Origin: Bin55 sp965199895
GTDB taxonomy: Bacteria > Pseudomonadota > Gammaproteobacteria > Pseudomonadales > Azotimanducaceae
DNA length: 64,000 nucleotides
Assembly: GCA_965199895.1 (NCBI GenBank)
Contig: CBDATJ010000010.1
Coordinates: 186,001 to 250,000 of the forward strand
Reading direction: 5' to 3'
The position numbers and the translations under genes were made by a program. The number at the start of each line of letters is the position of its first letter. Positions within the stretch are counted from its first letter, which is position 1. Below are positions 18,136 through 27,705 of the stretch, piece after piece. The notes below the pieces were generated by a model. The model had not been told where the DNA came from. It worked only from the letters and a program-made list of their open reading frames with translations, and did not search any database.

Positions 18136-18975
18136 TTACGGTGTCGTTACCTGTAGCAGTGTAATGCGTCGACTATCTGCATTGACAACTCGAAACGTCA
18201 TAGTGTCGACATCCAGTTGATCACCATTGACAGGAACGTACCCAAACATTTGAGTAATCAATCCACCCACCGTCTCATGATCATAGTTGGATAGTTCCAT
18301 ATTGAAGTAGGTGTTGAAATCTTCGATCAACGTGTCACCCTTGACTCGATACCTGCTTTGGTCTAAACGAACGATGCTGTTGTCGTCTGCATCAGCTTTA
18401 TCGTGTTCGTCTTCGATGTCGCCTACGATTTGTTCTAATATGTCTTCGATGGTGACTAATCCTGAAACATGACCAAATTCATCCACCACAATCGCCATGT
18501 GTCGATGAGAAGATCGGAAATCTTTGAGCAAGACATTGAGACGTTTACTCTCGGGAATAAGAGACGCAGATCGATAGAGTTTGGATACATCCAAATCGTT
18601 TTTCTTTTCGCCCTTAAGGTTGATCAGCAAGTCTTTAGCGTGCAGGATACCACGAATATCGTCAATGACGTCTCCTACCACCGGAAATCGAGTGTGATGT
18701 GACTCTGCAATCTGCTTAATGATTTGCTCTGGACTTGCATCAACTTTCACACAAGCCATCCGAGCTCTTGGAATCATGATGTCGCGAGCGTGCATTTCAG
18801 CAACGTGAACCGCTCCGAGCATGATTTTTACTGTATCCGGATCATGCAGCTGAGCACCCACCGCTTCGCCAAGACTCTCGCTGATGTCTTTAGTGGTGGG
18901 TTCAGGGGTTGATTCAGAAAATAGCTGATCAAACCACTCTCTCCACTTAGGTTTGGGATCAATATTTTCAGACAT
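18136..18975 (-). CDS. corC: CorC/YbeX-type CBS domain protein
   Basis: The product is a soluble protein of about 280 residues with two CBS domains (about 65-190), including ARDIMIPRARM, TRFPVVGD and GLVTIEDILEQIVGDIEDE. A CorC_HlyC (transporter-associated) domain follows at about 205-280, with VGGLITQMFGYVP. Family members are linked to magnesium/cobalt efflux. I place the start at the ATG at 18975, which overlaps the ybeY stop in an ATGTCTGA arrangement. An ATG at 18984 and a TTG at 18996 are possible alternatives. It belongs to the ybeZ-ybeY-corC-lnt unit. Confidence 0.94.
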   Translation of the reverse strand: MSENIDPKPKWREWFDQLFSESTPEPTTKDISESLGEAVGAQLHDPDTVKIMLGAVHVAEMHARDIMIPRARMACVKVDASPEQIIKQIAESHHTRFPVVGDVIDDIRGILHAKDLLINLKGEKKNDLDVSKLYRSASLIPESKRLNVLLKDFRSSHRHMAIVVDEFGHVSGLVTIEDILEQIVGDIEDEHDKADADDNSIVRLDQSRYRVKGDTLIEDFNTYFNMELSNYDHETVGGLITQMFGYVPVNGDQLDVDTMTFRVVNADSRRITLLQVTTP

Positions 18976-19432
18976 CGATGACATATGGGTCTTCAAATCC
19001 CAATTGTTTCATGTATAGAGTTTCCGTGAGTTCCATTGATTCTGCATCTTCATCATTGTCGTGTGTGTGACCACTAAGATGTAGGACTCCGTGAATCACC
19101 AGATGAGCAACATGGGCTTTGAGTGTCTTTCCTTGCTCCAACGCTTCTTCTTGGGCTACAGGGATACAGATTGCAATATCACCTAGGATGTCGAGTACTC
19201 CGATTTCAAATGCAAGAACGTTTGCGGGTTCGTCTTTTTTCCGAAAGATTGAACTTAACTCTGTTGCTTCTTCGCGATCCATGAAACGGACACTCAAGAT
19301 GTCCGTGTCACGAGGTCGAGCACACTCTATCCATCGGGTCACGTCTTCAGTGTCAAATTCGTCTACCTCGACTCCAAATTGCAGCCAGACTGAACCTGGT
19401 GGCAGACTTGTTCCTGCGACTTGATTAGTCAT
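18968..19432 (-). CDS. ybeY: Endoribonuclease YbeY (16S rRNA maturation)
   Basis: The product has 154 residues and is a metal-dependent ribonuclease for 16S rRNA 3' processing and ribosome quality control. The diagnostic zinc motif HGVLHLSGHTH (H-x3-H-x5-H) is at about 115-125, preceded by LGDIAICIPVAQEEA. Its ATG overlaps the ybeZ stop by four bases (ATGA), and its own stop overlaps corC, so translation of the three is coupled. Confidence 0.97.
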   Translation of the reverse strand: MTNQVAGTSLPPGSVWLQFGVEVDEFDTEDVTRWIECARPRDTDILSVRFMDREEATELSSIFRKKDEPANVLAFEIGVLDILGDIAICIPVAQEEALEQGKTLKAHVAHLVIHGVLHLSGHTHDNDEDAESMELTETLYMKQLGFEDPYVIDV

Positions 19433-20466
19433 TCAGATTCGAATTTACGACCATTTGCTCTAGAACGAGCCGTGCTATCTTGCTCATATGCTTCAACTAT
19501 TCGTTGCACCAAAGGGTGTCTCATGACATCACGTTTATTAAATTTGACTACAGAAATTCCATCTATGTCGCGAACCAGTCTTAGTGCATGAGACAATCCA
19601 GAGACCTGTTTGTGCTGGTGTTGGGGTAAATCTACTTGAGTGACATCTCCGGTAACTGCAACTGTGGAACCCAAACCAACTCTTGTCAGAAACATCTTCA
19701 TTTGGGCTATCGTTGTATTTTGTCCTTCGTCAAGAATCACAAAAGCATCGTTTAGAGTACGTCCGCGCATATAAGCCAAGGGAGCGATTTCGATTTCACC
19801 TCTCTCCAGGTGTTTCAATACTCTTTCAGCTCCCAGCATCTCGTACAAAGCGTCGTACAGTGGTCGCAAGTAAGGGTCGATTTTCTGAGCTAGATCACCA
19901 GGTAGAAATCCAAGCTTTTCACCCACTTCAACTGCTGGACGTACCAAAAGGATGCGACAAATCGAACCACTTTCAAGCGCTTCGACCGCACATGCGACTG
20001 CTAAGTAGGTTTTTCCGGTTCCTGCTGGACCTATACCAAAGTTAATGCCACAATTACGAATATTGCGAACAAATCGAATTTGATTGCGCCCACGCGGGAC
20101 GATGTGTCGTTTGCGCGTGGCAACGACGACCTGTTCACTTACTGTTTCCTGATCCTGTGCAACCAATGCTTCGACAGCACTATCTTGAAGAAACAAATGT
20201 ACGGTGTGCGAATCTAGTGGTTGTTTCGTTTCCGTCTCTTTATAGAGGCGAGAAAGCACAGATTTTGCCGCCGAAACCTGTTGTCGAGGCCCGACAAGTT
20301 GGAACTTGTTGCCTCGATTACGGATGTCTACATGCAGTCGCCCTTCCAGCTGTCGCAAGTTATCATCACCTGGGCCACATAAAGCAGCTAATCGATGATG
20401 ATCTTCCGGTTCGAGATTCAGAGTTGCGACTAAATTTTCGCTAGGTGAATCTTCGCTCAAGCACAA
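19429..20466 (-). CDS. ybeZ: PhoH-like ATPase YbeZ
   Basis: The product has 345 residues. An N-terminal KH-like segment is followed by the PhoH ATPase domain with Walker A GPAGTGKTYLA (about 148) and Walker B AFVILDEGQNT (about 238). It is a probable RNA helicase/ATPase partner of YbeY. The start is TTG at 20466, with a second TTG two codons later; no ATG fits. miaB, which often precedes ybeZ, is not present: the upstream 164 bp hold no gene, and a receptor gene then runs the other way. Confidence 0.95.
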   Translation of the reverse strand: MCLSEDSPSENLVATLNLEPEDHHRLAALCGPGDDNLRQLEGRLHVDIRNRGNKFQLVGPRQQVSAAKSVLSRLYKETETKQPLDSHTVHLFLQDSAVEALVAQDQETVSEQVVVATRKRHIVPRGRNQIRFVRNIRNCGINFGIGPAGTGKTYLAVACAVEALESGSICRILLVRPAVEVGEKLGFLPGDLAQKIDPYLRPLYDALYEMLGAERVLKHLERGEIEIAPLAYMRGRTLNDAFVILDEGQNTTIAQMKMFLTRVGLGSTVAVTGDVTQVDLPQHQHKQVSGLSHALRLVRDIDGISVVKFNKRDVMRHPLVQRIVEAYEQDSTARSRANGRKFESE

Positions 20467-20630
20467 GAATTTAGTAATTACGGGGAATAAAGTATACCGA
20501 CGCTAGCCGTAAGTCACTCAATGAGGACACTAGTCGCAAATTTCAGTGCTCTAGAGATCAAAGCGTCCCGAGTACTATGCAAAATCCTTGACCAATCGAC
20601 CGATACCAATTCAGGAACAAGAAGGATCAA

Positions 20631-23450
20631 GTGCCTATCATACAAAGAAATATCAACTATTACCTCATCTATGGGTTCATTTTTTGGTTGACAAGCGGGA
20701 TTTGTTCTGCACAAGAGGTTGTGGATGGAGACGAAAACGAGTCTGCCCAAGACTCCCCACCTGAATTCATGGAGGTGCTGGTTTCAATCGGCACACGAGT
20801 GAAAAATCGGTCCGTTGAAGACAGTGTTTCACCCATCCAATATTTGGATCAAATCCAAATCGACAGCGTCGCTGACGCGGATGACCTCATTGATGTCATC
20901 CAACGTTTAATCCCTTCCTTCAATGTGTCTCGTGAGCCAATATCGGACGGATCTTCGTTTATTCGACCACCGTTTGTTCGAGGCCTCGATTCAGACAAGA
21001 TCCTGGTTCTGATAAACGGTAAACGTCGGCACAAAGGAGCATTGGTTCGACCGTCTGGCAGTGGAGTCCATGGAGTAGACATTACCGCAATTCCTGTTTC
21101 GGCGATCAAATCTATCGAATTATTACAGGATGGCGCAAGTGCACTATATGGCTCGGATGCGATTGCAGGTGTGCTCAACATCAACCTTAAGGACGGTGAC
21201 GAGGGTACCGAATTCACTACAAGTGTCGGTGAACACACCCTAGGTGGCGGCGATATATTGTTCACTGGACATATTGGATCACCGCTAGGTGAGGGATTTC
21301 TCAACATAGCTGCGGAATACAGCAATTCTGATCCTACATCGAGAGGAAAACGTTATGACATTCCTGTGGGTGGGGGAAGTGGCCTGACTCCAGAGCAGAG
21401 TGCATTGGTTGAGGTGGATACAGACGGGGATGGTCGACCGGATCGTTTCGGACCGGACTCTCTTACTGAAATCAGAAACTCAGCAAATGAACTACTCAGC
21501 TTGATTTGGGGAAGCGACGGGATTCCAGACGACACAACACCCAAATTTAGAAAGAACCTAGCTATTCCAGAACAAGTTTGGGGCCAACCTTCCCGGAGAG
21601 ATGCAAAACTCACAGCTAATTTCAATTACCCGATCTCAACTGAGAAGATCGGTCCTATGGATTTCTATGGATTCAGTACTTGGAGAACCAGTGAGAGTAC
21701 GGGAGATTTCTTTTATCGTCGTCCCGGGATCGGTCAACTCAATCCGTTGCGCCTCGAAAACGGTGCGATCTACAACCCCCGAGATCGCTTTCCAGGAGGA
21801 TTCACACCTCGGTTTACTGGTGAGATTGATGATCTAGCATGGGTTCTAGGTTTCCGCAGAGATTTCAATTCTAGGGGGCTTTGGGATGTGAGCGTTCGAA
21901 GAGGTACGAGTCAAATGCAATACTCACTTCGAGATACGTGGAACCCATCGATGGGACCCAGTTCACCTACCCAATTTAAACCTGGTGAGTTGGAATCTAG
22001 TGAGCTTTCTCTCAATCTAGATATTCATTGGACTTGGGAGATTGGGTGGGGAGAAAATGTCCGTATCCCCATATTCAACGCGTTTGGTTTTGAGCACCGT
22101 CGAGATGGCTATCAAATTCGACAGGGTGACGAACCATCGTATATCGCTGGGGCCTTCGCTCAAATCGATCCTTTCAACTGGGACATCACCCAAGCTGAAG
22201 TAGATGCAGACCCAAACGACCATCTAACCCATCCCACGTGTTTAATACCCGGTCACAATGAATGGCTAGCAACTCAGCCGGAAACCAGCAAACAACCCAA
22301 CGGAAATTGCATTGCGGGCGATCCCATCTACAACGTGATGTCAGTGGGATCCAATGGGTTTCCAGGGTACGCACCTACCTATACCGTAGACGAATCGACT
22401 GGGCGTTCAGCACTGTATACCGAATTCTCTATGACATTGACCGATCGCTGGATCGCAGATGTGGCCATCAGGGCAGAGGATGCAGGTTCGTATGGTTTTG
22501 TGACCACTTGGAAGCTTGCTGGTAGGTTCCAATTCACCGAAGAATTTGCGGTGAGATCTTCGTTGAGTTCGGGTTTCAAATCTCCCACAATCGGTCAAGA
22601 ATCGATTATTAGTGTCTCAACCCGAATCAATCCTGAAGGATTACCTGTTGCAGAAGGAATATTCCCAAATACTCATCCTGTTTCGGCTTACTTTGGAGCA
22701 CAACCATTAGATCCCGAACGTTCATCGCAGTTCAACGTGGGAGTGGTTTTTGGTCACACCTCCGGTTTGCACGCGACGCTCGACATCTACCAAATTGAGG
22801 TCACAGATCGCCTAACCTTATCGTCGCCGTTTACGGTGGACAACCAAGCTATCGATGATTTAGCTGCACGAGGATTCGATAGTGCACGATCCATCGCTCA
22901 AGTGATTTTCTTTAACAATGCTCTCGAAACGCGCTCGTTGGGAGTGGACTGGGTGATGTCCTATTCGTTTGCGACGGCGTTGGGAGTGTCACATATCGCC
23001 GGTAATTTCAACTGGAACAAGATTGAAATTACCGATCAGATACCACAACAACGGAGAGATGGGTCGACATTTGTGTTTGTGAATGCCGAAGGCCTATATG
23101 ACTTTGAACATACCTGGCCCAAAAACCGTATGACTATTACATTTAATCACTCATTCCCCAGAGACATTCAGTTCAACATTCGTGCTCATGGATATGGATC
23201 GTATTCAAACGCGAGTAATGCAACGCTCACAACAATTCAGGAGTTCAACGCTAAGTGGATGTGCGATGCCCAGGTAAAGTTCCCAATCCATGATCATTAC
23301 GAAATTTCGTTTAGCGCAACCAATATCTTTAACGCAAGACCTGATACTGCTCAATTTGAAGCTTGTTGTGGACGTATCGTTCGATCTGACTCACTAGTGC
23401 CTTGGCAAGGACCGTACTACTCTTTGCGGTTTAAGTATCGCATCAACTAG
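20631..23450 (+). CDS. TonB-dependent receptor (second type)
   Basis: The product has 939 residues with a GTG start preceded by AAGGA. The signal peptide covers residues 8-28 (ending GICSAQ). The plug domain (about 45-180) has VRGLDSDKILVLINGKRR and ELLQDGASALYGSDAIAG, typical of the receptor group that includes catecholate and carbohydrate importers. The barrel runs to the end (YYSLRFKYRIN). An acidic insert near residue 260 reads VDTDGDGRPDRFGPD and resembles a calcium-binding turn. It is not close to the two tandem 1046-residue receptors. No partner transport genes are adjacent, so the substrate is unknown. Confidence 0.93.
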   Translation: MPIIQRNINYYLIYGFIFWLTSGICSAQEVVDGDENESAQDSPPEFMEVLVSIGTRVKNRSVEDSVSPIQYLDQIQIDSVADADDLIDVIQRLIPSFNVSREPISDGSSFIRPPFVRGLDSDKILVLINGKRRHKGALVRPSGSGVHGVDITAIPVSAIKSIELLQDGASALYGSDAIAGVLNINLKDGDEGTEFTTSVGEHTLGGGDILFTGHIGSPLGEGFLNIAAEYSNSDPTSRGKRYDIPVGGGSGLTPEQSALVEVDTDGDGRPDRFGPDSLTEIRNSANELLSLIWGSDGIPDDTTPKFRKNLAIPEQVWGQPSRRDAKLTANFNYPISTEKIGPMDFYGFSTWRTSESTGDFFYRRPGIGQLNPLRLENGAIYNPRDRFPGGFTPRFTGEIDDLAWVLGFRRDFNSRGLWDVSVRRGTSQMQYSLRDTWNPSMGPSSPTQFKPGELESSELSLNLDIHWTWEIGWGENVRIPIFNAFGFEHRRDGYQIRQGDEPSYIAGAFAQIDPFNWDITQAEVDADPNDHLTHPTCLIPGHNEWLATQPETSKQPNGNCIAGDPIYNVMSVGSNGFPGYAPTYTVDESTGRSALYTEFSMTLTDRWIADVAIRAEDAGSYGFVTTWKLAGRFQFTEEFAVRSSLSSGFKSPTIGQESIISVSTRINPEGLPVAEGIFPNTHPVSAYFGAQPLDPERSSQFNVGVVFGHTSGLHATLDIYQIEVTDRLTLSSPFTVDNQAIDDLAARGFDSARSIAQVIFFNNALETRSLGVDWVMSYSFATALGVSHIAGNFNWNKIEITDQIPQQRRDGSTFVFVNAEGLYDFEHTWPKNRMTITFNHSFPRDIQFNIRAHGYGSYSNASNATLTTIQEFNAKWMCDAQVKFPIHDHYEISFSATNIFNARPDTAQFEACCGRIVRSDSLVPWQGPYYSLRFKYRIN

Positions 23451-24352
23451 TTAGCGTTGTCAGGAGTGCTTTGGGGTACTCCGTCGTGGTATCGTCAGTA
23501 TTTTGGCTCATACCGGGCATCGTTTTGTTCTAGAGTTCATAGTTCATTAAAAGTTGGCAATTCTTCCCAACAATTAGAACCGTCAGCTCGATAGGGAGTT
23601 TCCCGACCCTATCTCAGGCAACTCTATAGAGCTGGGATATGATGAAAAATTGAACGTTTTTTTGAATTGGTTATGGACAAGGTCAGAGAATCGTGCAGAC
23701 CCTTGTCCTAGGAATATGCTCGTATTCCTAGACGGAATAGCTCAGGCTCACCGACCTGAACATCCTTTGATGCGAAGTCACTCAAGACATTAGTTGAACA
23801 ATGGGCTGTTGATATTGATGGGATAGACCATGCGTGCGTCCTTCAAGAACTTTTTGATATTACGAACACAATCTATTGGGTGGAGAAAGATGATTAGCTC
23901 GTTTTACTCAATATTGATATTTCGTTCATTGGGTTTAGACGAACTAATACACACATTCATAGAGATATAGAATTTTGGGTAACGTTCGTTTACCACGTAA
24001 ACGCATGCTCCCTCACTCTAGGAAATATGCAAGGGTCTAATCCTCGCTGTCGGATGTTATCTGGGGTCACACCAAAATGTTGCCAATAACGTGCAATATC
24101 CTGAGAGCGTGTAAGGGTGATACCTAGCAGGAAATAGCATAATCTTTATGCCTCACCAGAATCTATTGAGCAACAGACAATGAGAATAACCCTTCGAATC
24201 ATCTAAATTCGACGATATGTCTGAGAGAAATCTGAAAAATGGATTCGAGAACAGCCTTTACCGATGTGCATCACAAGTGCCTTTGCAGTTTTCGCAACTT
24301 CTTAAGGACGTGCGAGGAGTAGAAGCAATCAATAAGGGTTTTGCTCAAAGAA
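23451..24352. other. Gene-poor stretch with decayed coding traces
   Basis: There is no intact gene over 902 bp. A weak hairpin (GGAGT/ACTCC, 23463-23482) follows the receptor. A plus-strand run at 23760-23897 reads as 45 codons (containing LVEQWAVDIDGIDHACVL) and stays open past a single stop to about 24090. On the minus strand, 23990-24145 reads as about 52 codons containing ARYWQHFGVTPDNIRQRG. A 49-codon ATG frame sits at 24217-24366 on the plus strand. These look like fragments of real proteins, but I do not recognise a family for any of them. No tRNA-like cloverleaf was noticed. Confidence 0.45.
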
Positions 24353-25270
24353 TCAAGTACAAGTAGCAGTAGCTTTGACTAGATTCATGAGTAACGCAGG
24401 TACGTTGCGTTCATGGTCTTGTGCTTGCATTAGTGCTCCTATTTTGCTAGGGATCGACGACTCTCTGTCTGCTGCCGTGTAGATCGATTGTGCGATATGA
24501 GATAAGTGTTCGCTCAATCCTTGCGCGTCAGAAGATTCCTCGTACCAAGAGTCTCTAAAGGACTTTGCTGCTACCTGGCGGAGCTCCGACCAAACCATTG
24601 CATTCCACCAGTGTCCGTGGGGGTCAAACTCAGAACTAGAAAGACCCGTTATCCATGTTTCATAGGCTTCGATTCCAAACTGATAACCCGTCTGTTGGTA
24701 TGTGGAAGGTTGCTCATACGCACTCAGCGCTCTCTTCAATCCTGAATGCAAGCGGTCTTTTTTGCCTTTTTGAGGACACTGTTTGATTTGCCACCAACCA
24801 AAGATATTTTTATATTCACCTTGAAGATACTCATCCACACTCAGTTCTGACTTCACAAAGTCTGGACCTGGATTCCAGGGTAAAGTGAGTCCCATCTTGG
24901 AATCATCTACCGAAGTCACCAATTGAAACTCCATTCCCAACTGTACCACTAATGAGTTGGAATGTGCTTCACGAATATTCTCAAATGTTTTTTGTAATCT
25001 GGTGGCTTGATCTTCATCTGCTGCATCAAGGATGGTTACATCTAATCCAGCTTCCTTTAGTCCATCAAGTACTGGTTGGTGATTCCAGCAATAGGGTCCA
25101 CTTGGACACAAGGTAGGGTGGATATTCAGTGCAGCGAAATAACCAGTCTCCACATAGATTTCACGAGGTGAAATTTCAATTCCGTAGAAGTTCAGTGCAC
25201 CACACATCACACCCATAAACGTCGAATTTAGAGGAACTTGGCGAATAAGTTTAGAGGTATTGTCATTCAT
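24353..25270 (-). CDS. Uncharacterised protein, weakly BtrH-like N-terminus
   Basis: The product is a soluble protein of 305 residues with no signal peptide. The N-terminus (about 15-60) reads FMGVMCGALNFYGIEISPREI. A Cys-Gly-small-residue start followed by a GIxxS motif recalls the BtrH-type domain (butirosin biosynthesis protein H) of the papain-like fold, but I rate this as weak. The centre has a Trp-rich NIFGWWQIKQCP segment, the C-terminal half is helical, and there are several Cys. The start overlaps the stop of the upstream esterase gene by eight bases, so the pair is coupled. Function unknown. Confidence 0.75.
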   Translation of the reverse strand: MNDNTSKLIRQVPLNSTFMGVMCGALNFYGIEISPREIYVETGYFAALNIHPTLCPSGPYCWNHQPVLDGLKEAGLDVTILDAADEDQATRLQKTFENIREAHSNSLVVQLGMEFQLVTSVDDSKMGLTLPWNPGPDFVKSELSVDEYLQGEYKNIFGWWQIKQCPQKGKKDRLHSGLKRALSAYEQPSTYQQTGYQFGIEAYETWITGLSSSEFDPHGHWWNAMVWSELRQVAAKSFRDSWYEESSDAQGLSEHLSHIAQSIYTAADRESSIPSKIGALMQAQDHERNVPALLMNLVKATATCT

Positions 25271-26495
25271 CGTTAACTTCTTCGCTCCTAGATTGAAGCA
25301 TGAGGTATCCGGCTACGATTTCTTCAGAAGTCAAAGATTTGTCACTATCTTGATCCCATTGTAGGTAAACTGCAGCTTCCCTTTCATTGAGTTCCTGTTC
25401 ATAAATCCGACCATCTTTGTTCTTGTCCCGTCGTCCCATCAGCACCGAAGCAGAGTATTTACCCATTGCTTCCAATGCTTCAGCAAAGGGTTCACCACTG
25501 ATGGAGGTGGTTGTGGTATCAGGCAACTCAATCGTCTCTGGTAGGTTGAGTCTTCGAGATTCAAGAAGCATTAGAAAATCAGCTAGGATTGCTGTAGGTG
25601 GATCGTCGGCTTTACCTAAGTTATCGTTGATCGTCTTATGGCTGGTGTGGTGCATCGCATTGATGTGATAGACCTCAGTTCCACCTGCTTTGAGTTTGTT
25701 AGAGAATTGTCGAATCTTTTTCCATTTTCGTTTCTGTTGAGCATCCAAGAGCTCCAAATTGGGCATCGACACAGGAGCTGCGATGAGGAACAGAAATGGC
25801 GCATATTGACGATCAAACTGGATCTTGTGGAAGGGAGATGCGTCCTCCCAAGTACTTTCTTGGGTACCAAATGCCTTGACGTGGTCAGAGGCTAACGCAA
25901 AGTTGACAGACCTCATTCGCTCAACCAGATTTAAGCTAGAAGTATCCACAATCACCACTCCCTTAAAGTCGGTTCTACTCAGTCCTACTTCCCCCGCTCT
26001 CTCTTCATCTAACACAAGAAGACTCGCCAAATGTGCGCCCGCAGAATGTCCCATCAGATAGATTGCATCTGGGTCACCGTCGTAGTAGGAAATGTGCTTT
26101 TTGACCCACGCGACTGCCTTTGCCACGTCTTGAATGTGGTCAGGATGAGTGACTGTATTCGAGCTGAGTCGGTAGTTGATGCTGACTACGACAAAGCCTT
26201 GTTGGATGAGAAAGGGAAGTTTGTGAGCCTCCGATAAGCTTTTCTTGCCGCGTGCCCAGCTACCACCATGTATGTAGACCATGACGGGTGATTTTTTGGC
26301 ATCGTAGGGAAGATGAATGTCAAGAGTATTGCGTACATTGACAGGTGTTATCTCGACATAAGGAACATTCCGATAAGAATCAAACTTTTTGGATTTTTGA
26401 TTTTCGCTTGCACAAGCAAATCCAACCAATACTATGGCAGCGAACAAAGAGAAACTGCTTTTCTTGAACAACAATGTGAACACAGGAGCCCTCAA
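25263..26495 (-). CDS. Exported alpha/beta-hydrolase (esterase) with C-terminal EF-hands
   Basis: The product has 410 residues. The N-terminal hydrophobic segment (about 14-28, ending GFAC) is a signal peptide or an atypical lipoprotein signal. The esterase/lipase domain (about 45-320) has the oxyanion motif HGGSW (near 77), the nucleophile elbow GHSAGAH (near 150) and a late His (MHHTSH) that fits the catalytic His. The C-terminal ~70 residues hold two EF-hand loops: DKNKDGRIYEQE (about 360) and DQDSDKSLTSEE (about 385), which should bind calcium. It is followed by an unidentified gene with an eight-base overlap. The substrate is unknown; carbohydrate or lipid ester hydrolysis outside the cytoplasm is likely. 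Confidence 0.9.
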   Translation of the reverse strand: MRAPVFTLLFKKSSFSLFAAIVLVGFACASENQKSKKFDSYRNVPYVEITPVNVRNTLDIHLPYDAKKSPVMVYIHGGSWARGKKSLSEAHKLPFLIQQGFVVVSINYRLSSNTVTHPDHIQDVAKAVAWVKKHISYYDGDPDAIYLMGHSAGAHLASLLVLDEERAGEVGLSRTDFKGVVIVDTSSLNLVERMRSVNFALASDHVKAFGTQESTWEDASPFHKIQFDRQYAPFLFLIAAPVSMPNLELLDAQQKRKWKKIRQFSNKLKAGGTEVYHINAMHHTSHKTINDNLGKADDPPTAILADFLMLLESRRLNLPETIELPDTTTTSISGEPFAEALEAMGKYSASVLMGRRDKNKDGRIYEQELNEREAAVYLQWDQDSDKSLTSEEIVAGYLMLQSRSEEVNDE

Positions 26496-27705
26496 CCAAT
26501 CCTATCCAAAACCCGGGGAACTAATATGAAAAATACTGGACTAAAAATCAATAACAGTCCAAACGAGGTTTACTCTCAGCACAGGATTTTATGAACCTCA
26601 TCAAATAACAGAATGACTTCATTGCTTACCGAAAAGAGACAACAAACTGAAAGAACGATCTAAACCCATCTTTCTGATTAAAGGAGATAGTTGACAAAAG
26701 AATCAATACATGAAAAAATATCATTTGTTCACAGTGTGAATTTGCCACCAAATGTAGGCATTGGAACTCAATTGAGTCAGCAGGAAAGTAGAGTGTACCT
26801 TAAGAATACTTCCCTTTAGAACTGAAGTCTGAAAAGAACTCGAAGAACATTCACGCTCAGTGTACGTGTGAAGCCGTACGTAGCACCAAATTCTGGTTAT
26901 CACGACTGAAATTTGTAAAGATCTCTAGATTGCGTCTGGTCTGCTATCTAGGAAAGTGGATGTGGGACTCACATGGGTACGATCTTTGATGAGGAACTAG
27001 AATGTGTGGGAGGCTCAGACCCGTCTAAACGTTATCCTGCGCGAAGCTTACGGAGACTGAAGACCATGTTCGACGGCATTTCGGGCGAAACAGCCCAATC
27101 AATCATGGGTATCAGACATTACCGAACTTCGGCTCGGAATGGTCAGCTGGATTTATGCAAGAATCAACAATGTAGATGGCATCAAGTAGGTTGGGCTATT
27201 CGGAACGTCAGACCAGTCATGCACTCTGGATGTCTGAAATCACGAGTGAATCTAGCATGGGTGCGGCAGGAGCAGTGCAAAAAATGCGCCTGATGAAAGT
27301 CTTGGTAAGTTGAACCGAATCTGAAGGCGGATAATCCAAGTGTACCCGAGAGGGTGCAAAGAGACTCATCAATGACTCTATCATCAATATTCACAATCAA
27401 ATGCAACGAGCAAAGTAGAGAGAAAGCCGATGTACCAACATTCCTCACCGACCTTATTTTTGGGACACGAGAAGTTCCGACTGTCCTAAGATTCCAACAA
27501 TCCTGGGAGACAAAGTGTTCTATGAACAGACAGATACATAGTCTCCCTATCACTACACTCTCGAAGTCGGCATGTTTTCGTATGATAGATAGAAGATAGT
27601 GCTCACTGGTGTTACTAAAATATCATCAGAGGGATTTCTGTAGGTGATGCATAGGTCACAAGTGACTGGATACTAAACAACCAGATCAACCACAAGATAA
27701 AACAC
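26496..27705. other. Gene-poor stretch with possible decayed gene
   Basis: There is no convincing gene over 1.2 kb. From 26973 to 27293 a 106-codon ATG frame is open on the plus strand, but its composition is poor. Neighbouring frames give more protein-like pieces broken by stops, for example FGSEWSAGFMQEST near 27125, SSMGAAGAVQKMRLMKVLV near 27250, and HRPYFWDTRSSDCPKIPT near 27450. This suggests one or more decayed plus-strand genes. I do not recognise the families. The last ~100 bp before 27706 carry the upstream region of creD. Confidence 0.4.

Noticed and set aside
19683..20045. 120-codon plus-strand open frame inside ybeZ
   Set aside because: It is a shadow of the well-supported ybeZ gene.
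26960..27140. Possible DUF1501 remnant (WDSHGYD, then FGRNSPIN)
   Set aside because: Two short motif-like matches at roughly the right order, but the spacing is off and stops lie between; too weak to name.
27182..27553. 123-codon minus-strand open frame in the gap before creD
   Set aside because: Its Cys-rich, irregular composition resembles antisense reading, and no ribosome site was seen; the plus-strand fragments are more protein-like.
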